64,000 nucleotides of DNA from the NCBI RefSeq assembly GCF_002007235.1, contig NZ_MUHW01000016.1, positions 33,302-97,301 of the forward strand, in the 5' to 3' direction. The DNA is from Oribacterium sp. C9. GTDB taxonomy: Bacteria > Bacillota > Clostridia > Lachnospirales > Lachnospiraceae. The position numbers were made by a program, and so were the translations under genes. This document shows, piece by piece, positions 16,734 to 26,600 of this stretch (positions are counted from its first letter, which is position 1; each line of letters opens with the position of its first letter). The notes beneath the pieces were generated by a model. That model did no database searches. It worked only from the letters and a program-made list of their open reading frames with translations, and had not been told where the DNA came from.

Positions 16734-17616
16734 CGATCAAATATTATTTGTTAATGGATCATTTTGTTCATAAAACCATAACTGTTGTGAAACAATGATA
16801 CTTTGCCGACGTTAAGATTATTTATCAAACGTTACTAAATATTTAGTATCAGAGATTCTGAATGAATAGTCTGTATACCGGACGTCATCCGTGCGTGTAT
16901 TTTGTTTTACATTTGCAATATGTGAGATGAGTCTAAAAATGATTTTTTATTTTTGCATTTATTCAAGTACAATATCTGTTCTTTCATTAGTGCCGGATAA
17001 AATCAAAAAGAAGAATTGATTTTGATCATTTTCAATAAACGCCAAGAAAAGAAGGTCTTATGTGACATGAGGGGTAGGAAGCTAATTGCACTTAGAGAAA
17101 AAATGTTATTTGAAATGCCTGGTATGAGATGTAACTTATGGAAAACTTAAGTTCATACGCATAGAAAGGCTTTCTCTTGAGGGAAAGGGGAGACATGAAG
17201 AACAGTAAAGTGTACCGTATTGAAAAAATTATGAGTCTGCCAGAGATTATACGACTATTTTTATGTCGGGATGGAATTAGAAGATGGGATATTCTGTGCG
17301 ACCGTAGACGATGTCTTCAGATGCAGGCTGATAGTGAATTGAAATGAAAAGATGGTTTGGCTGCTTCAATGAGGAGATACATCCAAGTGTTGTGTACTGG
17401 CAGTGGTGAGCTAGGATGGTTGATGCGGAGCAGGTCTGGATTATCTACATGGACAATGTCATTTAAGAAGAGAAAAACGGAAAGCAAAAGGTCTTGAACA
17501 AGGTGAATCCCTAAAAGGCAGAAATAAGCTTGACAATAAGTGGTATAACACGTAATAGAAAAGAACTGATAAAAAAAAGGAATCCCTGGTTTGCTAGTCA
17601 GAGGATTCCCGTGTGT
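16734..17616. other. About 880 bp without a clear gene; decayed sequence
   Basis: Contains one copy of the dispersed repeat (16906-16976) and short broken frames. A 50-codon frame at 17195-17347 (MKNSKVYRIEKIMSLPEIIRLFLCR...) has an AGGGGAG site and overlaps a further frame at 17343 (MKRWFGCFNEEIHPSVVYWQW) interrupted by stops (MVDAEQVWIIYMDNVI...). It looks like a dead gene of about 130 aa that I cannot identify. Confidence 0.4.
16906..16976. repeat. Dispersed 71-bp repeat, copy 1
   Basis: Matches 20326-20396 in the same orientation with about 9 differences; both contain TTGCAATATGTGAGAT and AAAAATGATTTTTTATTT and end in AAGTACAATATC. No inverted termini were found. Perhaps a promoter/leader block carried with different downstream genes, or an element remnant. 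Confidence 0.65.
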
Positions 17617-17648
17617 TATAATAAAAATGAAGATTCATTTTTATTATA
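17617..17648. terminator. AT-rich perfect hairpin (15-bp arms)
   Basis: TATAATAAAAATGAA and its complement with a 2-bp loop, directly downstream of the minus-strand gene at 17654. Probably its terminator, although the stem is AT-only. Confidence 0.55.
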
Positions 17649-17653
17649 GAGCA

Positions 17654-17902
17654 TTAAATTTTCAAATATTCATTGCAGTAGGCACTAATATGTGCCTCGA
17701 GATTAGCGGACACAATAGTCATGAACAGTGAATTAGATACATCTTTTTTGGGTAGGCCGAACATAAGTTGCTTAATGGCACATTCTTCAGAATAAAGCCA
17801 CGCCTCAAAGCAGTCGTTTTCTTCGTCATCAACAATGTCTATAGCAAATCCCTCTATATAGCATTTGTAGGATGCAATTGTTACTTTTTTCTTCTCCAGC
17901 AT
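17654..17902 (-). CDS. Small protein of unknown function
   Basis: 82 aa, acidic, no signal or membrane segment. The first half looks like a short beta sheet (KVTIASYKCYIEGFAIDIVDDEENDCFEAWLYSEE), the second half helical. AAAGGA lies 9-10 nt upstream of the ATG and a hairpin terminator follows the stop, so it is likely expressed. I do not recognise the family. Confidence 0.62.
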   Translation of the reverse strand: MLEKKKVTIASYKCYIEGFAIDIVDDEENDCFEAWLYSEECAIKQLMFGLPKKDVSNSLFMTIVSANLEAHISAYCNEYLKI

Positions 17903-18167
17903 ATTACGGATCCTTTCTTTAAATAGTGTTTTTTGTTATAAAGTAAGTTAGAGCCGCTAAAAAACTCTGACAGAATAAATATGCTGTGATGAGTTGGATA
18001 ATAGATCATAAAAATATGTTTTTATATAGATACAATTAGCTTCCTTTATATTTTGGCAATAACAAAAGAAATGATTTATTTATGCCAAAGTGTTTTCACA
18101 TAATGTAATATCTTGAGAATGTAGAAATAATGAGAAAGGCATCATGGTGGTGCTATTGGGAGGATGA

Positions 18168-18707
18168 ATGCCTAAAGGTTATAATTTGAATCCGAATATA
18201 CAAATGAAAATAGAGGATGAGCGTGCCGGGAGACTTGACTATGTTTATGAAACCTCCCTGTCCTTAAATGAGTGTCAGACCAGGATAGGAAGGAAAGTCT
18301 CCGGGAAATTATCAGAGTATGAAGCAGAGACTAAGGATGGGGTTTTATACATATTATTTGCTGATAATACTGAAAATACTGGCGGACTATATGTTGCACA
18401 ACCTCAGAAATATGCCGTCAGATTTGAAAGCATGACGGATAAAACCGTTATAAGGGTCAGATACATCTGGGAGAATGACATGATAAGTGTTCAGTACTTA
18501 TTAAGAGAAGATATTGACGACTTTTTCAGATCTCTGTTTGACGCTTATGTATCCGGGTCTGATAAAAAGGTCTGGATTAACTCTGCGGAGGAGTATGTTA
18601 GGAAAGATCCTTTGAGAATACATGGAACTAAATATTTTTGGGTGATCAGTGCCGCTTTTCTTATAGTGTGGTTTGTTCTTATTATATATACAAGTATTGG
18701 GAACTGA
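18168..18707 (+). CDS. Tail-anchored membrane protein of unknown function
   Basis: 179 aa. Residues 1-150 are soluble and mixed alpha/beta; residues about 152-175 form a single C-terminal membrane helix (FWVISAAFLIVWFVLIIYTS), so the bulk faces the cytoplasm. GGGAGG is close (4 nt) to the ATG. It lies 128 bp upstream of the acetyltransferase gene. No recognised domain. Confidence 0.65.
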   Translation: MPKGYNLNPNIQMKIEDERAGRLDYVYETSLSLNECQTRIGRKVSGKLSEYEAETKDGVLYILFADNTENTGGLYVAQPQKYAVRFESMTDKTVIRVRYIWENDMISVQYLLREDIDDFFRSLFDAYVSGSDKKVWINSAEEYVRKDPLRIHGTKYFWVISAAFLIVWFVLIIYTSIGN

Positions 18708-18835
18708 ACGAACAATAGATCCCGTTTGTGCGGCTTTGAATGGCATTTTGATAATCTGAAAGCAAGTTCACGTTTACAGTCTATAAATAACGGTTAGGGT
18801 GTTCAAAGAATCAGTAGCTTTGGAGGTAAAGTCTA

Positions 18836-19300
18836 ATGAGTCTGATATATAAGAAGGCAACGATAAAAGATCTAAATACTTTGGTAAAAACGAGGATAGA
18901 AGTATTGCGGGCGGCCAATGAACTTGATGATGATATAAGCATGGATGAAGTGGAACGGAAATCCGAAGAATACTATATAAATTCGTTGAACAGTGATAAA
19001 CACACTGCTTACCTTGTTTTTGATAACGATTCTTTTGTCGGGACAGGAGGCGTAAGTTACTTTCAGGTGATGCCTACATACCATAATCCGACAGGAAAAA
19101 AAGCCTACATAATGAATATATATGTTAGACCTGATTACAGAAGGCGAGGAATAGCAACAAAGGTATTGGATTTGCTGGTAACAGATGCCAGAGAGAAGGG
19201 TATAACCGCTATCTCTTTAGAAGCTACGTGGATGGGACGCCCACTATATGAGAAATATGGTTTTGTGAAGATGCAAAATGAAATGGAATTGTTGGGCTGA
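18836..19300 (+). CDS. GNAT-family N-acetyltransferase
   Basis: 154 aa covering a full GNAT domain: N-terminal KKATIKDLNTLVKTRIEVLR, the acetyl-CoA-binding motif A YVRPDYRRRGIATKVLDLLV at about 98-117 (RxxGxA), and the final LYEKYGF(V)KMQNEMEL strand typical of this family. GGAGG at 18822-18826 supports the start. Substrate unknown; related proteins acetylate small amines or antibiotics. Single-gene unit. Confidence 0.88.
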   Translation: MSLIYKKATIKDLNTLVKTRIEVLRAANELDDDISMDEVERKSEEYYINSLNSDKHTAYLVFDNDSFVGTGGVSYFQVMPTYHNPTGKKAYIMNIYVRPDYRRRGIATKVLDLLVTDAREKGITAISLEATWMGRPLYEKYGFVKMQNEMELLG

Positions 19301-19867
19301 TGAAATTAAGTCTGGTTGAGTTGGTTGCTGACTTATCTTAAGTGGAAATGAATTACCCATCAGGGGGCGTTATAATATCTTATCCTAAAATGATCATTTA
19401 AAGGACAAAGCACCATGAAGCTCAATATGACGGAATAAGGATGGTTGATATTGCGAGATGGCTTAGTACTTCGCAAAAGTAAAAATAATTAAAAATGCGA
19501 AACAAAAGGGCCGTAGAATGATGTACCATTATAAGCATACCTGCAATGGGGAGTGTTTATCATGCAATCATAAGAGACAATACGGATGCAGATGTATTCC
19601 GTCTCCTAGAACAGGAAATATAATTATTTGTAGGGTGTTAATCGAAATGAACTAAATTGTAATGAAATAGGGGCACATACCACCAATTTATGACGGTATG
19701 TACCCTTTACATAAGTTTGATTCTATTCAAAACAGCTTGGCGCTATCTGTTTTTCTTATTCATATAGTTATTCATCAATAGGAACAGTAGAAAAGCTGTT
19801 CTAGCAAGTTAAGTCTAAGTAATCAATGTTCTTTTTTCCATCAGCTTCTGATATTTCAGATTTCTAA
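19301..19867. other. Intergenic region; one Cys-rich micro-ORF and a terminator
   Basis: A 44-codon frame at 19518-19652 (MMYHYKHTCNGECLSCNHKR, then YGCRCIPSP) has seven Cys codons but no good ribosome binding site; left unconfirmed. A hairpin at 19671-19709 is listed separately. Nothing else convincing. Confidence 0.4.
19671..19709. terminator. Hairpin terminator GGGCACATACC / GGTATGTACCC
   Basis: 11-bp arms with one mismatch, 14-nt loop, then TTTAC; between genes ending from the left and the minus-strand gene at 19868, so it may serve either side. Confidence 0.55.
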
Positions 19868-20299
19868 TTACCATGTTCTTGTCAATCCGGATGCAGGAGT
19901 TAATGCAATACCTATCATTCCAGGCTCAGAAAAAATCGGTATATCTTTATTGACTACATAGCAGAGCTGTGCTCCGCGCTTGATGCAGTAATGATCCATC
20001 TCCCACTCATTGGGATAGTCACTGACGTATAAGTAATTTTCAAGTTCTCCAAAGTCAGTATAGGAATGGATTACATGATAGACGAGAGCGTTGGTAATCT
20101 TTTCGAATTTTGCGACTCTAGCTTTCTGCTCATCGTTAAGCCAATAGCAAGCTCCAAATGGAGGTGCACTTTCTGATACAATTCCCTCATCTTCAAACTG
20201 TTTGATTATCTCAGGGTAAATTCCCCACGCTTTCATTCGCTTTACTGCTTCTGCTTTCTTTTTATCTCTTGATACCTGCATTATTTTTTTGTTACACAT
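19868..20299 (-). CDS. Conserved uncharacterised protein of gut anaerobes
   Basis: 143 aa, cytoplasmic. KRMKAWGIYPEIIKQFEDEGIVSESAPPFGACYWLNDEQ, NALVYHVIHSYTDFGELENYLYVSDYPNEWEMD and the ending GMIGIALTPASGLTRTW match my memory of a widespread family found in Bacteroidetes and Clostridia plasmids and genomes with no assigned function. AGGAG precedes the ATG by 7 nt. It is divergent from the methyltransferase remnant at 20393 and lies next to dispersed-repeat copy 2. Confidence 0.72.
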   Translation of the reverse strand: MCNKKIMQVSRDKKKAEAVKRMKAWGIYPEIIKQFEDEGIVSESAPPFGACYWLNDEQKARVAKFEKITNALVYHVIHSYTDFGELENYLYVSDYPNEWEMDHYCIKRGAQLCYVVNKDIPIFSEPGMIGIALTPASGLTRTW

Positions 20300-20325
20300 A
20301 AAAATACTCCTAACTAATTTTTTTT

Positions 20326-20396
20326 TTTACACTTGCAATATGTGAGATAATTCGAAAAATGATTTTTTATTTATGTATTTATTTAAGTACAATATC
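20326..20396. repeat. Dispersed 71-bp repeat, copy 2
   Basis: Second copy of the block at 16906-16976. It runs directly into the methyltransferase fragment, so its right edge coincides with a recombination junction. Confidence 0.65.
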
Positions 20397-20806
20397 AAGA
20401 GGCGTTCAGACAACAGCACTGATACCACTTGTGGTGAAAGCAAGTGAGACTTTAAGGGAGAATCCGCGTATCAATGATCCAAAGGCTTTAGATATTATCA
20501 GGCATCTGAATATTGATACAAAGCAATATGACAAATTTCTTTCGCATGAGGGAGTACGTACCATTATGCTGGATCGTAAGATAAAAGAGATTATAGAGAA
20601 ACATCCTGATACAGTGATGGTAAATATTGGGGCAAGTTTTGATAACAGATTCTCAAGGGTTGATAACGGAAAGATATCATGTTATATCGAGTACAGATGG
20701 AGGGGACTTCGTTAAAATTGGGCTTTCGCGAAAAGATACGGAATTGGCTTCGATTGATGCCGGGAGATATATCGGAAAAAGAAGATTTAAAGCAGGTTTA
20801 ATGAAA
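20393..20806 (+). pseudogene. LCM/PPM1-type O-methyltransferase, N-terminal fragment
   Basis: GVQTTALIPLVVKASETLREN, INDPKALDIIRHLN, MLDRKIKEIIEKHPDTVMVNIGASFDNRFSRVDNGK match the start and SAM-binding region of the leucine carboxyl methyltransferase family, but the frame lacks a proper start and the protein breaks off after about 90 residues of similarity. From about 20670 the sequence changes to an unrelated tail (GGDFVKIGLSRKDTELASIDAGRYIGKRRFKAG) in another frame ending at 20806-20808. It is therefore a fusion of two gene remnants. Confidence 0.6.
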
Positions 20807-20849
20807 TAATCCGCCAGGACTTACAGGGTCTTGGCGGCAGTCAGTCGTC

Positions 20850-21149
20850 TTAGGCAGCACGGTCCATAACTACGAGATAGTCGGTGTAGTCTATACTGAA
20901 TGTATAGAGGACAGAGTTATCTGATTCCTCTCTTGTTAGATTCTCCATGTCTTCAACACATCAGCAGAATGAGCCGTTTTCGGTTCTGAAGTAGATGTCA
21001 CCACGGCTAAAGTCTGTACTGGTTAATGTTACGGTGCTTTCCTCGTAGGAATCGAAAGAGATGGTCCTTTCAATATAAAGGGATTCCTTTCTTTCATAGG
21101 CGCCCTGAATGTCCTTACAGAACAGGGATGTTTCGTTTGTAATGTTCAT
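20850..21149 (-). pseudogene. Small protein interrupted by one in-frame TGA (paralogue of 41676-41969)
   Basis: The frame from ATG 21149 (AGGAG upstream) has a single TGA at 20963-20961 after residue 62, and continues in the same frame to TAA at 20850. The continuation (VEDMENLTREESDNSVLYTFSIDYTDYLVVMD) aligns with the end of the intact protein at 41676-41969 (IEDLERFVEDDKVYYTYF..GTEYTLIMD), and the total length (99 versus 97 codons) agrees. It is thus a family member with a nonsense mutation, or a product ending at residue 62. Function unknown. Confidence 0.68.
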
Positions 21150-21333
21150 GTCGTTTCTCCTTTAATTTTTTTACAAGAATAATTTTCTCACGGTTTTTCA
21201 AAAAAAGAATTTCTAGCACCAGTAAAAAATCATCCGGAGTAATTATGCGTTCGGATTTTTCTGTAAAATGTCTGCCGATAGTTATTTTGCATTTATTTAG
21301 TTTATCAAGGCTATTATTTCTAGCTAAATACAA
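21115..21333 (-). CDS. Doubtful small ORF
   Basis: 72 aa frame (KCKITIGRHFTEKSERIITPDDFLLVLEILFLK...) with protein-like composition in its first half but no ribosome binding site, and overlapping the next gene's start by 35 bp. Possibly a gene fragment. Confidence 0.22.
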   Translation of the reverse strand: MYLARNNSLDKLNKCKITIGRHFTEKSERIITPDDFLLVLEILFLKNREKIILVKKLKEKRHEHYKRNIPVL

Positions 21334-21607
21334 TGGTGGTATAGGTTAAGACAATCATGCACTTGTATTTTGCCTCAATAACCGGTGCATTTTTGTAATC
21401 ACGAGGCATATTATACCGCTGTTCTGAGGATACTCTAAATCCTTGCACAAAAAAATCATATATTCATGCACGCCTTTTTATAGGACACATCATCTTGTAT
21501 CGTTAGTGTCAAAAAACAAAAATCGCATTGTATTATGAAGTGGAAGTTTTTTATTAAAGGATGTATGATTATAATCGATTTTAAGAATATGTTAGAGGAT
21601 GCAATCG
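21334..21607. other. Short intergenic region, nothing identified
   Basis: AT-rich leader of the zinc-ribbon gene; I see no repeat, RNA or clear promoter. Confidence 0.4.
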
Positions 21608-23221
21608 ATGGATTCAACGCTCATCAGGAATGAAATACTTTGTTATACATATGATGAAAAATACAAGAAGATAAAGTGGCTTGATCTATACTGTAAAGAT
21701 AAGGCCGTGTTTTTCAGAAAGCTCAAGTCGGGAGAAGTATCACCTGATACAGTTCTTTTTTTTGAGATGTCTCAACAAAAGCTAGATGAAATAAAGGATT
21801 CTGTGAGTATTGCTTTTTTCAGGGAGCAAAAATGTCTAGAGCTGATTGATGACTTTGTATCGAATCAGGAGGAGCTTGCAAACAAGCAAGAAAAGTCAAC
21901 GATTAAGCCTAAGAAAGAGGAAAATCTGGGTAAATGCTCAATAGAAGAGTATAAGGGTCAAAAGTTTACCGTGTTTACAGTGGGAAAAGGAAAGCTGGTT
22001 AAGTGTTCATGCTGTGGGAAAAACTGTGATAAATATGGTGAATATGAAAAATTACAAGGATTGGCTTGTGTTAAGTGTATTCATAAAAATATCGACGGAA
22101 AATCTTTAATTGAGAAGATTAAGACAGCCAGAAAAACCATTGTGCCGTCTTCGTATATAAATAACCTTATACAGCAAACACATAGAGGAAAGCTGAAATG
22201 GGTCGCAAAAGTTGCAAATGATGCTGGAATTGAGTATGCGAACTATGTTTCTACGGATGTAAAGAAGCGTAAAACTATATCATTAATTAGGATAATTTCT
22301 GATTCTGGAAAGAGGTATGTGTTAAAAGAAGATAATAACGTACAAAAACTGTATGGGTTGGAGGAATTAGAAAAAGAAATAATAAAAACAGATCCTCAGG
22401 TAGTCAGGGTTAAAGTCCATAAAAAGACCGCAGAAGAGCGAGAAGCTGAGATTGAGGCTTTACGGCTAAAGAAAGAGGAAGAAAAAAGAGAAGAAGCGAA
22501 AAAGAAAGCTGAAGCAGAACGTTTGGAATTAGAACGTATCGAAAGAAAAAAAGAAAAAGCAGAACAAAGTAGATTACAGGAAGAAGAGGAAGAAGAGGCA
22601 AAAAAGCGCAAAGAAATAGCTAGGGAGAGACAAAGAAAACTACAGGAAGAACTTGCAGCCCTGCCGCAAATTGGTATTAGAGATTTTGTTGTACGAAGAT
22701 CAGTATTTAAGTGTATGCATAACAATCATAAAATAGAAAACATTGTAGCTGCTGTAAGCATAATAGATAATCAAAATGAGGAGCGGTTAGCTAGGATCAA
22801 CGCGGGATTTTGTCCAGTATGCAAAGTGTATTTTGTAATGGAAAGCTCTTATGATAATTTAAAGAAGATGGGCATTCCATTATGCAGAATGAGTGATGAG
22901 AAGACATATTTAAAGAACTATTCCATTAATGGAATGATGCTAGCTCAAGAATCCATTTTAATGCAATATAACTATAATGTTAGTCAGGTTGAGGGACTAA
23001 CAAGCGCAAGAAGACAAAAAATATTAGCAGTACTGATTGATAAGGGTATATTAAGTAAAAGTGAAATAATAAGTTATATTGATTTCTTTATTAGCCAAAG
23101 GCAGTATCAATCTAAGTATCAGATTGCAATATCGAAGTGGGAAATGGATAGAGAATTTGTAGAAAACTATCGCATAGGGGAGTACCATCAATATGGTATA
23201 AATGCCATATATAGAAAGTGA
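21608..23221 (+). CDS. Zinc-ribbon / coiled-coil protein of unknown function
   Basis: 537 aa from the ATG at 21608 (GAGG 9 nt upstream; the ATG at 21599 directly abuts it). Order of parts: a soluble N-terminus (1-115), a four-Cys zinc ribbon CSCCGKNC...GLACVKC (about 133-160), a linker with a possible HIRAN-like or OB-like segment, a long charged Glu/Lys/Arg helix (about 270-350), and a C-terminal region with a second Cys/His set (FKCMHNNHKIENI...GFCPVCKVYF). It immediately precedes the restriction island, and its ribbon and coiled coil resemble those of the protein at 38303 on the other flank. DNA or RNA handling is likely; the function is not known. Confidence 0.68.
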   Translation: MDSTLIRNEILCYTYDEKYKKIKWLDLYCKDKAVFFRKLKSGEVSPDTVLFFEMSQQKLDEIKDSVSIAFFREQKCLELIDDFVSNQEELANKQEKSTIKPKKEENLGKCSIEEYKGQKFTVFTVGKGKLVKCSCCGKNCDKYGEYEKLQGLACVKCIHKNIDGKSLIEKIKTARKTIVPSSYINNLIQQTHRGKLKWVAKVANDAGIEYANYVSTDVKKRKTISLIRIISDSGKRYVLKEDNNVQKLYGLEELEKEIIKTDPQVVRVKVHKKTAEEREAEIEALRLKKEEEKREEAKKKAEAERLELERIERKKEKAEQSRLQEEEEEEAKKRKEIARERQRKLQEELAALPQIGIRDFVVRRSVFKCMHNNHKIENIVAAVSIIDNQNEERLARINAGFCPVCKVYFVMESSYDNLKKMGIPLCRMSDEKTYLKNYSINGMMLAQESILMQYNYNVSQVEGLTSARRQKILAVLIDKGILSKSEIISYIDFFISQRQYQSKYQIAISKWEMDREFVENYRIGEYHQYGINAIYRK

Positions 23222-23369
23222 TTTACAAAGGTTTGGGAAAGATCAAAACAAAAATATTCTCAGAATTCTTCTTTCTTCTTCTTTATAATCTGTCATTTTT
23301 AACGGACACCTCGTCGTGTATTGTATAGTCAGAAACAAATCGGACATACAGTCACGGGAGGTGTTTTTG

Positions 23370-23477
23370 ATGTGTAGATTCATATATTGGTTGCGAAGAG
23401 GTTGGAGAATCCGGCAGAAGAGATGTGGACAGTGCTGTCTGACTTGCCCGTTTTATGAGGAGTGCAGTGGGGAATAG
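23370..23477 (+). CDS. 35-aa cysteine-rich small protein
   Basis: MCRFIYWLRRGWRIRQKRCGQ..CCLTCPFYEECSGE is preceded by GGGAGG at 7-8 nt, an excellent ribosome binding site. The C-x2-CC-x2-C-x5-C arrangement (Cys19, 22, 23, 26, 32) looks like a small metal-binding knuckle, with a basic aromatic N-terminus. It lies 150 bp before the helicase gene. Function unknown; the good start and Cys spacing argue for a real gene. Confidence 0.5.
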   Translation: MCRFIYWLRRGWRIRQKRCGQCCLTCPFYEECSGE

Positions 23478-23540
23478 TGTTATTTAAAGGAATTATCATT
23501 CTGCAAGCCAGATTATGTGAATTGTTTTTTTGTGCTTATG

Positions 23541-23569
23541 TTGTTTGAACATACATAGGGGTATATAAT
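23541..23569 (+). promoter_or_regulatory. Promoter of the restriction island
   Basis: TTGTTT (23541-23546), 17-bp spacer, TATAAT (23564-23569), about 58 bp upstream of the helicase start; no other promoter of this quality was noticed before 38 kb. Confidence 0.6.
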
Positions 23570-23626
23570 TTATGGTATATTACATTGGATTAGTGGGCAT
23601 TTTTCACTATTTAAAAGGGTACAATC

Positions 23627-26600
23627 ATGGATTCATTGATGGGTGGTTTGAAGTTAATAGATAATGTAAATCAGACATTACGTGATGATTTAAGTAACGA
23701 GATTAAATCTGGCAGCAAGGTTTCTATAGCTGCAGCAAGTTTTTCAATTTACGCATATCAGGAATTAAAAAAAGAACTGGAGCAATGTGAAGAATTTAGG
23801 TTTATCTTCACGGCTCCTACTTTTGTTGCAGAAAAAGCGCAGAAAGAGAAACGGGAGTTTTATATCCCAAGAATGAACCGTGAACAGAATCTCTATGGTA
23901 CAGAGTTTGAAATCAAGCTCCGTAATGAGATGACGCAGAAGGCCATTGCCAAGGAATGCGCTGAGTGGATTAAGAGAAAAGGTGTATTTAAGTCCAACGT
24001 CACACAGGAGAATATGCCGGGATTTATTCATACATCGGGAAAATCCTATGCACCTATCATGGAGTTTTCTACTGTAGACCTCGGATGCGAGAGAGGTAAT
24101 AATGCCTACTCCATGATTCAGAAAATGGATGCGCCATTTTCACAGGAATACCTAAAGGTATTTGAAGAACTATGGAATGATAATAAGAAGCTCCAAGATG
24201 TCACAGATGTTGTATTGGAGAATATAACGACTGCATATAATGAAAACTCACCGGAATTTATATATTTCATGACATTGTATCATGTGTTTAGTGAGTTCCT
24301 TGAAGATATATCAGAGGATGTCCTTCCAAATGAGGCAACCGGATTCAAGCAGAGTAAAATCTGGAATCTGCTATACGATTTTCAGAAGGATGCTGTGCTT
24401 GCAATCATTAATAAACTTGAAAAATATAATGGCTGCATACTTGCTGACAGTGTAGGTCTTGGTAAGACTTTCACTGCTCTTGCCGTTGTCAAATACTATG
24501 AAAATAGGAATAAGACTGTGCTAGTTCTATGTCCAAAGAAGCTTGCTGAGAACTGGAACACATATAAGGATAATTATGTCAACAATCCTATAGCTTCGGA
24601 CAGATTGAATTATGATGTTCTGTTTCATACAGACCTTTCAAGAAATGGGGGCTTCTCTAATGGGCTTGATCTAGACAGGCTCAACTGGGGTAACTATGAC
24701 CTCGTTGTAATAGATGAGTCTCACAATTTCAGAAACGGAAGTGGAACACATAGCAATCATGTAGAGAACAGGTACAACAGACTGATGGATAGGATTATCC
24801 GTGCAGGAGTAAAGACAAAGGTTCTGATGCTGTCAGCGACACCTGTTAATAACAGGTTCAACGATTTAAAGAATCAGCTGGCACTTGCTTATGAAGGTGA
24901 CTCTGATACTTTGAATGAAGCTCTTGATACAAAAAAGCCACTTGAAGAAATATTCCGTCAGGCCCAGAGAGCTTTTAATGAGTGGAGCAAGCTAGATGCC
25001 GAGGATAGAACTACAGATGCTCTTCTTAGAAATCTGGACTTTGATTTCTTCGAAGTGCTGGACAGCGTTACCATTGCAAGGTCAAGAAAGCATATTGAGA
25101 AGTATTACAATACTGCGAAAATAGGAAAGTTCCCTGAGAGATTAAAGCCGATCTCTAAATTTCCAAAGCTTACAGATCTAAACAACGCGATCAATTACAA
25201 TGAGATATTCGAGCAGCTTACATTGCTAACACTATGTATATATACTCCTTCCAACTACATCTTCCCAAGTAAGATGCAGAAGTATATGGATCTTACCCAT
25301 AATAAAGGTCAAAGCCTTACTCAGAAAGGACGTGAGGAAGGTATTAGGAAGTTGATGAGTATTAATATGCTCAAAAGATTGGAGAGCTCAGTTTATTCTT
25401 TCCAGCTAACCCTTACCAGAATAAAGGATCTTATCAATGGAACAATAGATGCCATTAATCGCTATGAGAAGTATGGAACAGCTAACCTTGATATGTATGA
25501 GCTGAATGAAGATGAGTTTGACATAGAGGATGAGAATACAGACTTCCGTGTAGGTAAGAAAGTAAAAATTGATCTTGCTGACATGGATTACAAAAGCTGG
25601 CGTGAGGAACTTAAAGCTGATGCATACATCTTGGAACTTTTAACTTCCATGGTTTCAGATATTACACCAGAGCATGACTTCAAATTGCAGGAGCTATTAC
25701 AGCTTATTGAAAATAAGATAGAAAATCCTATCAACGTAGGGAACAAGAAGATTATAGTTTTCTCTGCATTTTCAGATACGGCTGAGTATCTATATGACAA
25801 TGTAAGCGAGTTTGTTAAGAAGAAGTATGGCCTTGATACCGCAGTTATCACTGGTGCTATCGAAGGAAAGACCACAGTAAAGGGTATTAAACCTACCCTT
25901 AATAATGTGCTCACATGCTTCTCGCCAGTTTCAAAAAATAAAGAAGTACTCATGCCAAACAATCCGGCAGAGATAGATATACTGATTGCAACGGACTGTA
26001 TTTCAGAAGGCCAGAACTTACAGGACTGTGATTACCTTGTTAATTATGATATCCATTGGAACCCTGTTCGCATCATTCAGAGATTTGGCCGAGTTGACCG
26101 TATTGGAAGTAGGAATCAGTACATTCAGCTTGTGAACTTTTGGCCGGATATGGATCTTGATGAATATATAAATCTCAAGAGCCGTGTTGAAACACGTATG
26201 AAGATATCCATTATGACCTCTACCGGTGATGATAACCTTATTAGCCCGGAAGAGAAAGGAGATCTGGAATACCGTAGAGCGCAGCTCAAGAGATTGCAGG
26301 AAGAGGTTGTTGACATAGAGGATATGTCCACAGGAATCTCCATAATGGACCTTGGGCTCAATGAGTTCAGATTGGATTTACTGGAGTATGTAAAGACTCA
26401 TCATGATTTGGAGAAAAAGCCAAAGGGACTTCACGCTGTTGTAAGAGCATCGGAAGAAAATCCGGAAGGAATCATCTTCGTACTGAGGAATGTAAATAAC
26501 AGTGTGAACATTGATAATCAGAACCGTATCCATCCATTCTACATGGTGTATATAAGTTCCGATGGAGAAGTGGTTTGCGATTATCTTAATCCTAAGCACC

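Larger units (their letters stand above)
23222..23626. other. Intergenic region with a Cys-rich micro-gene and the island promoter
   Basis: Contains the small gene at 23370-23477 and a promoter at 23541-23569, each listed separately. Confidence 0.6.

Noticed and set aside
20850..21149. TGA between Cys codons (FC-TGA-C) as a selenocysteine codon
   Set aside because: The intact paralogue at 41676 has no Cys at the equivalent place, no SECIS-like hairpin was evident after the TGA, and no Sec machinery is visible; a nonsense mutation is simpler.
22396..22725. Ser/Phe-rich minus-strand ORF
   Set aside because: Low-complexity mirror image of the Glu/Lys coiled-coil region of the zinc-ribbon gene; no ribosome binding site.
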